A DNA stretch of 64,000 nucleotides from NCBI RefSeq assembly GCF_001449115.1, contig NZ_LAIJ01000009.1, positions 1,928,114 to 1,992,113 of the forward strand, given 5' to 3'. The stretch is from Occallatibacter gabretensis (GTDB lineage Bacteria; Acidobacteriota; Terriglobia; Terriglobales; Acidobacteriaceae). The position numbers were made by a program, and so were the translations under genes. Below, piece after piece: positions 19,383-28,811 of the stretch. The notes under the pieces are model-generated. The model saw only the letters and a list, made by a program, of their open reading frames with translations. It was not told the DNA's origin and searched no databases. The first letter of the stretch is position 1, and each line of letters starts with the position of its first letter.

Positions 19383-19982
19383 ATGCAACGACTCACCATT
19401 CTGGCTCCGCTTGCCATGCTCGTGGCTATTGCTCAGCCGGTTTCCCAGAGCTGGCTACCTAACCTGACCGAACAGCCAGATGCATTTATTCAAAGGTTTT
19501 ACCGGCAAGTAGTGGCGGCCCATGATCCGGGCGGTGTCCCTTCCGGTGCAGACTGGAAAGCCTTGAAACCTTTCCTCAGTGGAGAATTAATCAAGAGTAT
19601 CGATTTAACCCGCTCGTGTCAGGAAGACTGGCTACGGAAAAATCATGGGCAGATGATTAAGGCGCCATTCGCATGGGGCGAAGCAGGCTTGTTTTCTGGA
19701 GCTAATGAAAGAACGGCCCCTCAGGCTTTTCAGATTGAGAAAACGGAATTGAAGAACGATGAAACATCTCTCGTATATGTCAGCCTGCGAGGAGGAGGGC
19801 CACCAGAAAAGCCGTGGACATGGGAGATCGCGGTACGAGTGGTTCAGGACAATGGGCATCCAGCCGTGGACGATGTCACATATCTAAAAGACGAAGACGG
19901 AATTGACGAATACAAGTTGTCCCAGGTTTTGGTAATGGGCTGCAACGGGCCTCATTGGGTCGGCTCTCATGACAAGCTCTGA
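19383..19982 (+). CDS. Secreted protein of unknown function, DUF3828-like
   Basis: 199 aa with an N-terminal hydrophobic signal (ILAPLAMLVAIAQPVSQ). The mature part has PDAFIQRFYRQVVAAH and ALKPFLSGELIKSID, a pattern like DUF3828/lipoprotein-type 'accumulation of stress' domains, then VRVVQDNGHPAVDDVTYL. It begins 16 bp after the DUF948-like gene. Assignment to DUF3828 is tentative and no function can be given. Confidence 0.65.
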   Translation: MQRLTILAPLAMLVAIAQPVSQSWLPNLTEQPDAFIQRFYRQVVAAHDPGGVPSGADWKALKPFLSGELIKSIDLTRSCQEDWLRKNHGQMIKAPFAWGEAGLFSGANERTAPQAFQIEKTELKNDETSLVYVSLRGGGPPEKPWTWEIAVRVVQDNGHPAVDDVTYLKDEDGIDEYKLSQVLVMGCNGPHWVGSHDKL

Positions 19983-20002
19983 TCCGTGGCGTCTAAGTCC
20001 CT

Positions 20003-21970
20003 CTATTCCACGTCTGCCACAATCACCTCAATCGAGTACTTCGGCATCGTGTGCTTCACGCGACCGCCACTTACCGCAATCGCGCTTTCAACCGGCACAA
20101 TCCGCTTGGGATCGGTGATGGAGTTTGTCTCCTGCGTATCTGCTGCGCTTAGCGTCACCAGCTTGGTCTTCCCGGTAGTCTTCACTCCGTCAATCGCCAC
20201 ATCCACAGTCTGCGGCTCAGAGGACGCATTCACCAGCTTCAGGTATAGCTTCTTCTTCGCCGCACTTCCTGTAATCGAATAGAAAAACTTCTCGCCTGCG
20301 CCGCTCAACTTTGAAGTCAGCACCTGATCGCCCAGGTACGAGCCAAACAACACCTGCGCGTAATATGCCGGCGATCCATAGCTGGTCTGCGCATCGTAGC
20401 CGATCAAGTCTGTCGCCCACTGCATTCCACCCGGATTCACATTCACCAGCAATGGCGCGTATGCGGCCATGATCACCAGGTCGCTGTTTCGCTCCATCCC
20501 CGTCATCCAGGCCGCATCCCCCAGCGCCGCGCCCATGTTCGGAGTCGGCGATCCCTCGCGCGTGGCCCACTCGCCTACAAAAATCTTCGGTCCGCTGCGG
20601 TCGGCCTTGTCGTAGCGCCCATTGCCCCACACTGGTGCTGCTGAGCCTGCCGCTGGTTCATCGTAGTGGTTAGCATCGTGAAAATTCTCCGTCGCGCGCA
20701 CATAGAAGTGCTCATCCAGCACATCCGGCTTGGCGCTCTTCACCGGCGCTGTGGCAATCAACTGCAGGTCGGGATACTTCGCTTTAATTGCCTTGGAGAA
20801 TTGCGTATAACGCGCATCGTAGCTGCCGGACTTGTCGAACCATTCCTCGTTGCCAATCTCCACGTATGTCAGCTTGAACGGCTCCGGGTGCCCGTTCTGA
20901 GCCCGCACCGCGCCCCACTTAGTCGATGTCGAACCCGTCACATACTCAAGCTCCTCCAGCGCAGATTGCACATAGGGCTCCAACTTTTCGCCTGGCTCCA
21001 CATGCTCGCTGGCCAGCGAGTAGCCCGCATACACTGCCAGCACTGGCTGCATCTTCAGGTCCTCGCACCAGCCCAGAAATTCCAGCAGCCCCATTCCATC
21101 GGATGAGTGGTAGTTCCACGGGCTCGGATGCGTCGGCCTGTCCACCAGCGGACCGATCGTCTTCTTCCAGTCGTACCAATCGACGATTCGATTTCCCTCC
21201 AGGTAATTTCCGCCGGGGAAGCGCAGAAACTGCGGATGCATTGCCGCCATCTTCTCCATCAGATCCACGCGGCGGCCGTTCGGCTGGTCGTGATAGGTTG
21301 GCGGAAACAGCGAAACAAGCTGCAGCCACAGCGTCCCGGTCTTGCCCACTGTAATCTCCAGGTGGTTTGTGCTCGAAGGCTCAATCGCTCCCGTCTTCAG
21401 CGTGAAGGGAAACTGCTTCCACTCCGTTCCCACGCCCGTTACCTGTGCAGACGCCACGGCCTTGCCTGTCTTGTCATTCACCAGGCTCACTGTCACCGGC
21501 CCAATCTCCGCTCCGGCCTTGGCGTACAGCGATCCCTTGTAGCTTGTCTCCGGCCGCAACGCCATACCCCACCAGCCGGTGTTCAGTACACCCGCCTGGC
21601 TCTGCGCGCTTGCCCGCGTTACGTCAATCTTCAAGCTTCCCGTCAGCGCCTTGCTCGGGCCTGTCGCATGGTCCGGCGTCATCTTCGCCGCCGCGTCGCC
21701 CTTCTCCACCAGGTACCAGTCCAGCAGCCCGCTCCAGTCGCCGCGGAAGGTCCGGTTCCGCACCATCTCCGCATACAGGCCGCCGTCGAAGGCGTAGTTG
21801 ATCTCTTCCGTCATCAGGCCATACAGGGTTGGGCTCACCGCATGCACCGGCTTGTCGGCCTGGATGGTTAATGTGACTGGATTTTGAGCGGAAGCCTGAG
21901 CCGGCGCGATCGTGCAGCCCGCGGCCATGGCACACAGTACAGCGCAATGGGAAAAGAGATTTCTACGCAT
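20003..21970 (-). CDS. Alpha-L-arabinofuranosidase, GH51 family
   Basis: 655 aa, secreted. The ATG at 21970 has TAGGA 8-12 bases upstream and gives a signal peptide (LFSHCAVLCAMAAGCTIAPAQASAQ); the longer frame to 22207 lacks support. A carbohydrate-binding-like N-terminal region is followed by the catalytic barrel, with acid/base Glu in YVEIGNEEW and nucleophile Glu in FVGEWATREG, and a C-terminal beta domain. The enzyme releases arabinofuranose from arabinans or arabinoxylan. It lies 122 bp downstream of a porin gene on the same strand and may be coexpressed. Confidence 0.92.
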   Translation of the reverse strand: MRRNLFSHCAVLCAMAAGCTIAPAQASAQNPVTLTIQADKPVHAVSPTLYGLMTEEINYAFDGGLYAEMVRNRTFRGDWSGLLDWYLVEKGDAAAKMTPDHATGPSKALTGSLKIDVTRASAQSQAGVLNTGWWGMALRPETSYKGSLYAKAGAEIGPVTVSLVNDKTGKAVASAQVTGVGTEWKQFPFTLKTGAIEPSSTNHLEITVGKTGTLWLQLVSLFPPTYHDQPNGRRVDLMEKMAAMHPQFLRFPGGNYLEGNRIVDWYDWKKTIGPLVDRPTHPSPWNYHSSDGMGLLEFLGWCEDLKMQPVLAVYAGYSLASEHVEPGEKLEPYVQSALEELEYVTGSTSTKWGAVRAQNGHPEPFKLTYVEIGNEEWFDKSGSYDARYTQFSKAIKAKYPDLQLIATAPVKSAKPDVLDEHFYVRATENFHDANHYDEPAAGSAAPVWGNGRYDKADRSGPKIFVGEWATREGSPTPNMGAALGDAAWMTGMERNSDLVIMAAYAPLLVNVNPGGMQWATDLIGYDAQTSYGSPAYYAQVLFGSYLGDQVLTSKLSGAGEKFFYSITGSAAKKKLYLKLVNASSEPQTVDVAIDGVKTTGKTKLVTLSAADTQETNSITDPKRIVPVESAIAVSGGRVKHTMPKYSIEVIVADVE

Positions 21971-22092
21971 GGCTGCCATCCTAATGCTGGAGTCCCGCTC
22001 CGCGCAAACGTTTACTTGAAATATTTCAATGAAAATATCGGAGTTTTCAGCTCGTCTTGAGGGAAGGTTTCCTTGTGTCAGGCTATGGTTTC

Positions 22093-23553
22093 TTACCACG
22101 CCCCTTGTTTGCCGCCGTACCACCAGACCACGCTCGCGCCCAGAGTGTCCTGGTGCGTTGCTGGAGCCGCCGGATTGTTCGTCACAAAGTAGGGGATATT
22201 CGTCCAATCGCGCCGGTATTCAAGGAACACGGCGAAATTATCGCTCACGTTATAGCGATATGTCGCCGTGCCTTCCTTCAGAGCCTGGGTCGCATTGCTG
22301 AACATTCCTCCGCGGTCCGATAGATACTCCGTTCTAGCCGCAATCGAGTAGCGCGGAGTGAACTGATACTGCGCATATCCCGCACCGCCATCCACATGCT
22401 GCGGAGCCGACCCTGTATATGTTCGCTGAATCACATAATCGCCCTCGCCGGCCAGCGTCAGCTTCGGCGTCGCGTTCCACGTCACGTAGCTGTCAAAGAT
22501 ATGCAGCTTGCCATTTTCCGGATTCGTGAGCGGCTGGTAGCACAACCCCGGCTGCACCGGCACCGTGCAGTTTGTCGCCGCTAGTGCGTCCGCGTGCTCT
22601 TGCCCCAGGTAGTAGTTAAGCGTCCAGCTCACCGTCTTCGTCGGCGCTGCCACAAATCCGAACATCTCATCGCGATAGCCATTCGTCGGCTCGGACTGGT
22701 TTGTCCCATTCACAATCCAGTAGTTCACCCCGAACTTGTCGTTGAAGTTGTAATGCATCCGCATGCCCAGGTGGTAGAAGGGCAGGAAGTTGAAGTAGTA
22801 CGACCGCGAATAATTGATCTGGTCTTTCGTGTAATTCCCCTCCATTCCCAATGAACTCGACCACTTGCCGAAATCCATCTGGAGCCCTTTACCCAGGGGC
22901 GCAATATACGTCCCATACGCCTGGAAGATATTGCGATAAATCTCCGGCCTCTGCTCATTCGCGGGATTGCCCTGCAGCGTCTCCGTCGCCTGCCCAAACT
23001 GCAGATCAATCCGCACTCCGTATCGCCGCCCCGCAGCCACATCGGGGGCCAGTGCAAAGACCACATCCGCCTGGTTCAGGCTGAAGGTCCGGCTCAGCAC
23101 GTCGTATGCGCGCAGATCATTTACCCTGCCCGTTGGATTGTTGAAGTTGTTCTCAAAATATCCGTCGAAGTAGTAATTCAGTGTTGCGCCGCCGGGCAGT
23201 GTCAGCGGAGCCGGAGCCTTCGCTGACGCTTCGGTCGAAGCCACTGCGCTCTGCGTCTCTAAACGTGTTTCTGCTTCCTCTGTCCGCACTTCCGTCGCGT
23301 AACCCGTCCGCACCAGATGCGCCGCAGTGGCCAGCCTCACGCCATCTTCCGCGCTCATGCTCGCAGGGGCCACGCCATTTCTCTTCTCCATCGCCGTCAT
23401 CCGCTCTTCCAGATTCCCCACCAGCGCCGTCAGAGACCGTACCTGGCTCTTCAGTTCCGCCACTTCCTCGCTGCTGCCCTGCGCGTCAAGACTCAGGGAT
23501 GAAAACAACAGCATGGTCGCTACAGCAAATAATGCAAAACGCAAACTACGCAT
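22093..23553 (-). CDS. Outer-membrane beta-barrel porin, OmpL/BBP2-like
   Basis: 486 aa. The start ATG at 23553 is decided by GGAGGAAG. A signal peptide (LFAVATMLLFSSLSLDAQG) is followed by a short coiled coil (EEVAELKSQVRSLTALVGNLEERMTAMEK) that could bind peptidoglycan or trimerise, then a beta-barrel rich in aromatic alternation (NYYFDGYFENNFNNP; SYYFNFLPFYHLGMRMHYNF). It ends ASVVWWYGGKQGAW with an aromatic last residue, typical for outer-membrane insertion. It resembles the putative beta-barrel porin-2 family. The downstream arabinofuranosidase suggests sugar uptake, but no substrate is proven. Confidence 0.85.
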   Translation of the reverse strand: MRSLRFALFAVATMLLFSSLSLDAQGSSEEVAELKSQVRSLTALVGNLEERMTAMEKRNGVAPASMSAEDGVRLATAAHLVRTGYATEVRTEEAETRLETQSAVASTEASAKAPAPLTLPGGATLNYYFDGYFENNFNNPTGRVNDLRAYDVLSRTFSLNQADVVFALAPDVAAGRRYGVRIDLQFGQATETLQGNPANEQRPEIYRNIFQAYGTYIAPLGKGLQMDFGKWSSSLGMEGNYTKDQINYSRSYYFNFLPFYHLGMRMHYNFNDKFGVNYWIVNGTNQSEPTNGYRDEMFGFVAAPTKTVSWTLNYYLGQEHADALAATNCTVPVQPGLCYQPLTNPENGKLHIFDSYVTWNATPKLTLAGEGDYVIQRTYTGSAPQHVDGGAGYAQYQFTPRYSIAARTEYLSDRGGMFSNATQALKEGTATYRYNVSDNFAVFLEYRRDWTNIPYFVTNNPAAPATHQDTLGASVVWWYGGKQGAW

Positions 23554-23704
23554 CACAACTTCCTCCCGAATCCCGCAACCCTCAACAGTAGTTCGGAAAT
23601 CGTAAGGAAGTTCAAAATATGCATGAAATCGCAACACGAGCGGAGGCATATTCATCCGGCAAGGCCATTCTGCTCTAATCTTTGCTGTACGCGGAGAATT
23701 TACC

Positions 23705-24766
23705 ATGCGCCTTCCTCTCGCTGCCGCATTTGTCGCGCTCTGTTCTGTTGTCGCTGCGCAAACCCCAACCGGCGGGCATCTGCTTGTGCTTTCCAAGCGC
23801 GATCACACCCTCGCTATCGTCAATCCCGCCACGCTCATGGTTGAGGCCCGCGTTCCTGTCGGCGACGATCCGCATGAAGTAGTTGCCTCGACTAATGGCC
23901 GCACCGCCTATGTCTCCAACTATGGCTTTGGCGCCTTTCACACCATTACCGTGGTCGATCTTGTTGCCGCGAAGCAGGAAAAAGTCATCGACCTCACGCC
24001 CCTTCGCGGCCCGCATGGCCTCTTCTTCATCGATGGCAAGCTCTGGTTTACCGCAGAGGTGAACAAAGTCATCGGCCGCTATGATCCCGCTTCCGGCAAA
24101 GTCGACTTCATCCTTGGCACTGGCCAGAACCGCACGCACATGCTTTACGTTTTGCCTGAAGGGAAGCGTATCGTCACCGCCAACGTCAACTCCGGCACGT
24201 TATCGATCCTGGATCGTGTGGACACGCCAGCAGCCCCGCCGCCACCACCGGGAGCCATGCCCACGCCGCCGCCTGCTCCACCGGGTTATCCGCAGGGAGC
24301 CATCCTTCCGCCTGGCGGCGACTGGTTTCCTGTTGTGGTTCCGGTTGGTTCGCGTGGAGAAGGCTTCGATGTTTCGCCCGATGGCAAAGAGGCATGGATT
24401 GCTAGCGCCGGTGATGGTACTGTCACCATCGTGGACCTCGCCGCGAAAAAGGTCTCCGCAACGCTTAACACTGGTACGAAGTCCGCGAACCGGCTCAAGT
24501 TCACGCCCGATGGCAAGCATGTCCTCATCTCCATGCTTTCGCAGCCAGACGTGGTCGTTCTCGACGTTGCAACGCACAAGGAAATCAAGCGCATCCCGAT
24601 CGGCCACGGAGCCGCTGGTATTCTCATGCAGCCTGACGGGGCTCGCGCTTATGTCGCCTGCACGCCTGACAGCTATGTCGCTGTGATTGATTTGAAATCG
24701 CTTGAAGTGGTGGGACACATTGACGCGGGCAATCCCGACGGTCTTGCGTGGGCTGTGATTCCTTAG
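23705..24766 (+). CDS. YncE-like secreted beta-propeller protein
   Basis: 353 aa with a cleavable signal (MRLPLAAAFVALCSVVAAQ). YVTN/cytochrome-d1-like propeller blades recur (LLVLSKRDHTLAIVNPATL; TAYVSNYGFGAFHTITVVDL; AWIASAGDGTVTIVDLAAKK; AYVACTPDSYVAVIDLKSL). A Pro-rich loop (PPPPPGAMPTPPPAPP) is inserted mid-protein. No catalytic residues are evident; periplasmic binding or scaffold is likely. It is divergent from the porin gene with 151 bp between them and overlaps the end of mnmA by four bases. Confidence 0.82.
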   Translation: MRLPLAAAFVALCSVVAAQTPTGGHLLVLSKRDHTLAIVNPATLMVEARVPVGDDPHEVVASTNGRTAYVSNYGFGAFHTITVVDLVAAKQEKVIDLTPLRGPHGLFFIDGKLWFTAEVNKVIGRYDPASGKVDFILGTGQNRTHMLYVLPEGKRIVTANVNSGTLSILDRVDTPAAPPPPPGAMPTPPPAPPGYPQGAILPPGGDWFPVVVPVGSRGEGFDVSPDGKEAWIASAGDGTVTIVDLAAKKVSATLNTGTKSANRLKFTPDGKHVLISMLSQPDVVVLDVATHKEIKRIPIGHGAAGILMQPDGARAYVACTPDSYVAVIDLKSLEVVGHIDAGNPDGLAWAVIP

Positions 24767-25878
24767 AGAATCCAGCCCCCGCCGACGACTTCATCGCCGT
24801 CGTAGAAGACAGCCGACTGGCCCGGCGTTACCGCTCGCTGCGGCTCATCGAACTCAGCCCGCACTTCGCCGTTTTCCGCCGGGATCAGCGTTGCCCAGGC
24901 CGGCTCATGCCGATGCCGAATCTTGATCTGTACTCGCATCTGCCCGGTAAGCTTCGGAATGCTGATCCAGTTAACCTTGCCCGCACGCAACTCGCGCGTA
25001 GCCAGATCCGCATCGCCGCCGACCGTCACTTGATGCGAAGCCGGATCGATATTCAAAACATAAAACGGCGTCGGCGAAGAAATCTTCAGCCCCTTGCGCT
25101 GGCCAACGGTGAAGCCTGTGATGCCTTCATGCCGGCCGATCACTTCGCCTGTTGTCGTTACCAGCTCGCCCGCGGTCTCCGGCATCGTCTCGTTCTGCTC
25201 TTCGAGATATGCCGTCAAAAACTGCTTGTAGTCCCCGCCGGGAATAAAGCAGATCTCCTGCGAATCCGGCTTCTCCGCCAGCGCCAGCCCTCGCTCACGC
25301 GCCGCCTCGCGAACCTCCGGCTTGTGCATGTGACCGAGAGGAAACAGCGTATGGGCAAGCTGCTCCTGCGTGAGGCCAAAGAGGAAATATGTCTGATCCT
25401 TCGCTCGATCTGTTGGCCGCTTTAGAATCCAGCGCCCGCGGGCGGGGTCGTATTCATTCACTGCATAGTGGCCAGTCGCAATCTTCGACGCGCCAATCGA
25501 CCGCGCCGTCTTCAGCAGCTGATCAAACTTCAGATGGTTGTTGCACAGCGAGCAGGGAATCGGCGTTCGTCCGGCCAGATACTCATCCACAAAGGGCCGC
25601 ACCACGTCCTTCTCGAACCGCTCTTCCTGATTGACAACGTAGTAGGGGATCCCCAACGTCTCCGCCACGCGCCGCGCGTCATAGACGTCATCCAGCGAGC
25701 AGCATCGCCCGGCCTTTGGAGCCTCAGGAATTCCATGCTTCCCGGCAAGGCGCGACTGATCCCAAAGCTGCAGCGTCAGCCCAACGACGTCAAGTTCCTC
25801 GCGCGCCAGCAACGCCGCAACGGTCGAGGAATCTACTCCTCCCGACATCGCTACGGCAATTGTTTCCTTCTGCATCAT
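24763..25878 (-). CDS. mnmA: tRNA-specific 2-thiouridylase MnmA
   Basis: 371 aa. Inserts sulfur at C2 of wobble U34 in tRNA-Lys/Glu/Gln. It has the PP-loop AMSGGVDSS near the N-terminus, the catalytic Cys region PIPCSLCNNHLKF, the tRNA-contact block GHYAV and the second Cys in SQEICFIPGGDY. AAGGAAGG lies just before tandem ATGs at 25878 and 25875, which favours these over the frame start at 25968. The upstream gene encodes a cysteine desulfurase, the sulfur donor for this reaction, 119 bp away on the same strand. Confidence 0.95.
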   Translation of the reverse strand: MMQKETIAVAMSGGVDSSTVAALLAREELDVVGLTLQLWDQSRLAGKHGIPEAPKAGRCCSLDDVYDARRVAETLGIPYYVVNQEERFEKDVVRPFVDEYLAGRTPIPCSLCNNHLKFDQLLKTARSIGASKIATGHYAVNEYDPARGRWILKRPTDRAKDQTYFLFGLTQEQLAHTLFPLGHMHKPEVREAARERGLALAEKPDSQEICFIPGGDYKQFLTAYLEEQNETMPETAGELVTTTGEVIGRHEGITGFTVGQRKGLKISSPTPFYVLNIDPASHQVTVGGDADLATRELRAGKVNWISIPKLTGQMRVQIKIRHRHEPAWATLIPAENGEVRAEFDEPQRAVTPGQSAVFYDGDEVVGGGWIL

Positions 25879-25997
25879 GCCTTCCTTTGAGGATATTGCT
25901 GGGGAGCTTCTTGAGATCATTTCCTCGAGACTGGTCTCAGACTTAATTGATGCCGTTCTCGACTGCAAATCCCGCGTCGATTCCCTAACGATTCCTC

Positions 25998-27152
25998 TTA
26001 ACCCAGCGTCCCCGCCTCTACCGGCGAAACCGCCCTCAATCTTTCCACAGCCTGCGGCACCACAGACACAACATAATCCACATCTTCCGCAGTCACTGTC
26101 TTCAGCAGACTGAACCGCAGACTCGTCCGCGCCCGCTTCTCATTTACTCCCATCGCAAGCAACACATGGCTCGGCTCGGTCCTGCCGGAAAGGCACGCCG
26201 ATCCGCCTGAAACTGCGATGCCTTTCAGGTCCATCGCAATCACTAGCGCCTCGCCCTCCAGGTTGTCGAACCAGATATTCGTCGTGTTCGCGGCCCGCGT
26301 GGCTGTGCCGTTGAGTCCCGTGCCCGGCAGTTGCAGAATCTCCTGCTCCAGCCGGTCGCGCAGTTCAGCCACGCGATCCATTGTGCCGTCTTCCAGGCTC
26401 TTCAGCGCCAGTTCCGCCGCTTTACCCAGCCCTACGATTCCAGCCACATTCTCCGTGCCCGCGCGCCGCCGCCGCTCATGGCTTCCGCCCACAATCAGCG
26501 ACTCTACCGGCGTCCCGCGCTTCACATAGAGCGCGCCGATGCCCTTTGGGCCATATACCTTGTGCGCGCTGATGGAGAGCAGATGGCATCCGATCTCCTG
26601 CACGTCAATACGGATCTTACCCGCGCCCTGCACCGCATCAATATGGAAGAACGCTCCCGCTTCTGCGGCAATTTGCCCAATCTCGTTGACGGGCTGCAGG
26701 ACTCCGGTTTCATTATTCGCCAGCATCACGCTGATCAGCTTCGTATTCGGCTGCAGGGCCTCGCGTACGGCCTCCGGTGCAATCAGCCCGCTCGCTTCAG
26801 GAGCCAGATACGTCACTTCCACACCGCGCTCCGCCAATCGTGCTGCCGACTGCAGAATCGCCGAATGCTCAATCGCCGTCGTGATCAGGTGATCGCCCGG
26901 CTTGAGCAAGCCAAACAGCGCCGTGTTGTCCCCCTCCGTTCCACCGGAGTTAAACACCACCTCTGCTTCGCGGCACCCAAACAGCTCTGCCACAGCCTCG
27001 CGCGCCCGCTCCACGCCCCGCCGCGCATGCTGCCCCGGTAAGTGGATCGACGATGCATTCCCGAAGAACTCGATCCAGTACGGGTGCATCGCCTCCACTA
27101 CCTCTGGCAACAGAGGTGTCGTGGCATTCGCGTCCATGTATACATGCCGCAT
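25998..27152 (-). CDS. iscS: Cysteine desulfurase (IscS/NifS group)
   Basis: 384-aa PLP enzyme that takes sulfur from L-cysteine for tRNA thiolation and Fe-S clusters. Motifs: YMDANATTPLLPEVVEAM at the N-terminus, TAIEHSAIL, SAHKVYGPKGIGALYV with the PLP lysine, and the persulfide Cys in GSACLSGRTEPSHVL, whose long loop places it in the IscS/NifS group rather than SufS. mnmA is next downstream, so this copy may mainly serve tRNA thiolation. No iscU-like scaffold is in view. Confidence 0.94.
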   Translation of the reverse strand: MRHVYMDANATTPLLPEVVEAMHPYWIEFFGNASSIHLPGQHARRGVERAREAVAELFGCREAEVVFNSGGTEGDNTALFGLLKPGDHLITTAIEHSAILQSAARLAERGVEVTYLAPEASGLIAPEAVREALQPNTKLISVMLANNETGVLQPVNEIGQIAAEAGAFFHIDAVQGAGKIRIDVQEIGCHLLSISAHKVYGPKGIGALYVKRGTPVESLIVGGSHERRRRAGTENVAGIVGLGKAAELALKSLEDGTMDRVAELRDRLEQEILQLPGTGLNGTATRAANTTNIWFDNLEGEALVIAMDLKGIAVSGGSACLSGRTEPSHVLLAMGVNEKRARTSLRFSLLKTVTAEDVDYVVSVVPQAVERLRAVSPVEAGTLG

Positions 27153-27295
27153 CGCAAAATCCCCTTTCTATTCTACGTGGAATCGGATTTTTAAGCGCAT
27201 GGATTGGCCTGCATTACTCCTGCACGAAGTCGGATCAACAGCTTCGACATCACATTCACTAAGGGCTGAGAAGCCGGCAATCAGCGCGAAAACTT

Positions 27296-27517
27296 TCAAA
27301 TTTCATCTTCTAGCTCTTTTTCGGTACGGAAATTGGAATCTTCCGATTCTAATTCTGCTGCCTGTATCCGCCTCAGTGTCTTGCGGTAAAACCACGTCGC
27401 TGCCAGCCCTCCGGCCAGCGCGGACACCGCGGCTACGGCCCCGACTTTCACCCAGGACGAGGCCTGTTCCGGCTTCGCCGGAAAGTCCTCTCGCGTCTTG
27501 TAATCCTTTGAATCCAA
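27296..27517 (-). CDS. Small single-span membrane protein, unknown
   Basis: About 73 aa. A polar N-terminus (DSKDYKTREDFPAKPEQ) is followed by one helix (WVKVGAVAAVSALAGGLAATWFY) and a charged C-terminus rich in Glu. TTG at 27517 is favoured by GGAAAGG 10 bases upstream; TTG at 27538 is possible. Coding is supported by the clear membrane-protein pattern only. No function known. Confidence 0.5.
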   Translation of the reverse strand: MDSKDYKTREDFPAKPEQASSWVKVGAVAAVSALAGGLAATWFYRKTLRRIQAAELESEDSNFRTEKELEDEI

Positions 27518-27743
27518 GTAGTTTGACCTTTCCAGCAATGATTGTAACGCGCTTTGTATTTAGCTCGCGGGGAATCTTCTCCATTCGCAATCTTTCCCGC
27601 TCGATCCGTCCGATCTTTCACTCAGCATTCAAATGACTTCTCTAATCCGTAGGCCTTCACCCTGTGCAAAACTTAGCCAAAAATCTCTAAAATTCTCAAA
27701 TTTTGTATTTGCATTCATCTGCGTCTATGGTATGGTGTATATA

Positions 27744-27843
27744 TTCCGTTGTGAAGGGGTAGTTTCCTGACCCTCCGTAACGGAAGTAGTTTGCGTCACT
27801 GGCCTCCCGGCACGAACAGAAAACGTTCGTGCCGTTTTTTTTT
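27744..27843 (+). ncRNA. Candidate structured leader RNA or small RNA
   Basis: The sequence can fold into a nested hairpin: outer arms ttccgtt (27744-27750) and aacggaa (27779-27785), with an inner agggg-t/accct helix. After a short single-stranded part comes a strong intrinsic terminator. A promoter-like TTGCAT...TATGGT pair lies just upstream (about 27710-27736). This gives either an RNA of about 100 nt or an attenuated leader for the gene at 27897. I do not recognise a known riboswitch class. Confidence 0.45.
27808..27843 (+). terminator. Strong intrinsic terminator upstream of a gene
   Basis: Perfect 10-bp stem cggcacgaac (27808-27817) and gttcgtgccg (27825-27834), 7-base loop, then nine T. 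It ends 53 bp before the start of the next gene on the same strand, so it either closes a small RNA or attenuates that gene. Confidence 0.88.
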
Positions 27844-27896
27844 GCTCGCGCAAACCAGCCATGCCTACGTCTAAAATCCATACCAGAGGGCCTCTC

Positions 27897-28346
27897 ATGA
27901 AGTTCTTCCAGCAGAAGTGGTTTCTGGGGTTTGCCGTAGCCGCCGCCACCATGGCCAGCTACGCGCAGTTCTCCAATCCCGCCAATGACGTTCCTGCATA
28001 CCACCCCTCGGCGCCGCTCAAAGTAGCCGAACTGCCGCCCATCCTCTCCGGAGCCAGGCTCACCGGCGACAACTTTCGTTATGCATGGCAGGCCCATGTC
28101 TACCAGCAGGCCGCCAAGGTTGGAAACGTAATCTATCAGCTTCCCTGCAACTGCCGCTGCGATCGGAACCTTGGCCACACCAGCCTGCGGAGCTGTTTTG
28201 AAACTCTCCATGGCGCCGAGTGCTCCACCTGCGCTAAAGAGGGCTTTTACGCTTATCAACAGACTAAGCTCGGCAAGACTCCGACCCAGATCCGCGCCGG
28301 TATTGCCGCCCATGCTTATGAGTCCATCGATCTCGAAAAGGAATAG
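27897..28346 (+). CDS. Secreted Cys-rich protein of the PCYCGC-motif type
   Basis: 149 aa with a signal peptide (FLGFAVAAATMASYAQ). The C-terminal half has PCNCRC (Cys84, 86, 88), a His at 94, then Cys100 and ECSTC (109, 112). Spacing and context (GHTSLRSCFETLHGAECSTCAKE, then IRAGI) resemble the PCYCGC family of unknown function, but two motif residues differ (N for Y, R for G). The six Cys and one His suggest metal or haem binding in the periplasm; this is inference. ATG 27897 follows GAGGG. A strong terminator precedes the gene. Confidence 0.75.
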   Translation: MKFFQQKWFLGFAVAAATMASYAQFSNPANDVPAYHPSAPLKVAELPPILSGARLTGDNFRYAWQAHVYQQAAKVGNVIYQLPCNCRCDRNLGHTSLRSCFETLHGAECSTCAKEGFYAYQQTKLGKTPTQIRAGIAAHAYESIDLEKE

Positions 28347-28435
28347 GCCGGGCGCTTAAGCTGCTTAATGCTGAATTCGGAGTAGAATAGTAGTCAGCAG
28401 CATCGCCAGTCTCTCCGACTGGCGCTCACCAATAT

Positions 28436-28789
28436 GGGGGCGTCACGGTTTCGACGGGATCGATTGCGGCTTAGGAGACATGCCGGGGTGTGGGCACCCG
28501 TAATCGCTTACAAAACTAAAGTTGCCAACGATAACCTGGCACTTGCTGCTTAATTAACTAAGTAGCCGTCCTCCTCGGCTTTGCCTATGGGCTGAGAGCG
28601 GGCGTCGCACAGTAGGCTGGCGCGAGCGGCTCGGTCCGTGCGGCTTTGCGCAAGATCAACCGGACTAGTTTCAGGTGCATCTTGTCCGTTCTGAGTGCCT
28701 GCGGCGAAACCTTCGGAATCGGACACAGCATGGACTCTCCTGGCTGACAGCGATTTCGGACGCGGGTTCGACTCCCGCCGCCTCCACCA
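28436..28789 (+). ncRNA. ssrA: tmRNA (transfer-messenger RNA)
   Basis: One-piece tmRNA for rescue of stalled ribosomes together with SmpB. The 5' end GGGGGCG pairs with CGCCTCC before the terminal ACCA (one G-U), forming the tRNA-like acceptor stem. The conserved GTTTCGACGGGAT near the start and GGTTCGACTCCC near the end are present. The tag reading frame at 28524-28553 reads ANDNLALAA then TAA, with a second in-frame TAA-rich region after it. Pseudoknot-rich sequence fills the middle. A TAGAAT box about 48 bases upstream could be the -10. Confidence 0.97.
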
Positions 28790-28811
28790 TATATTTATTT
28801 GCAATCCTTCG

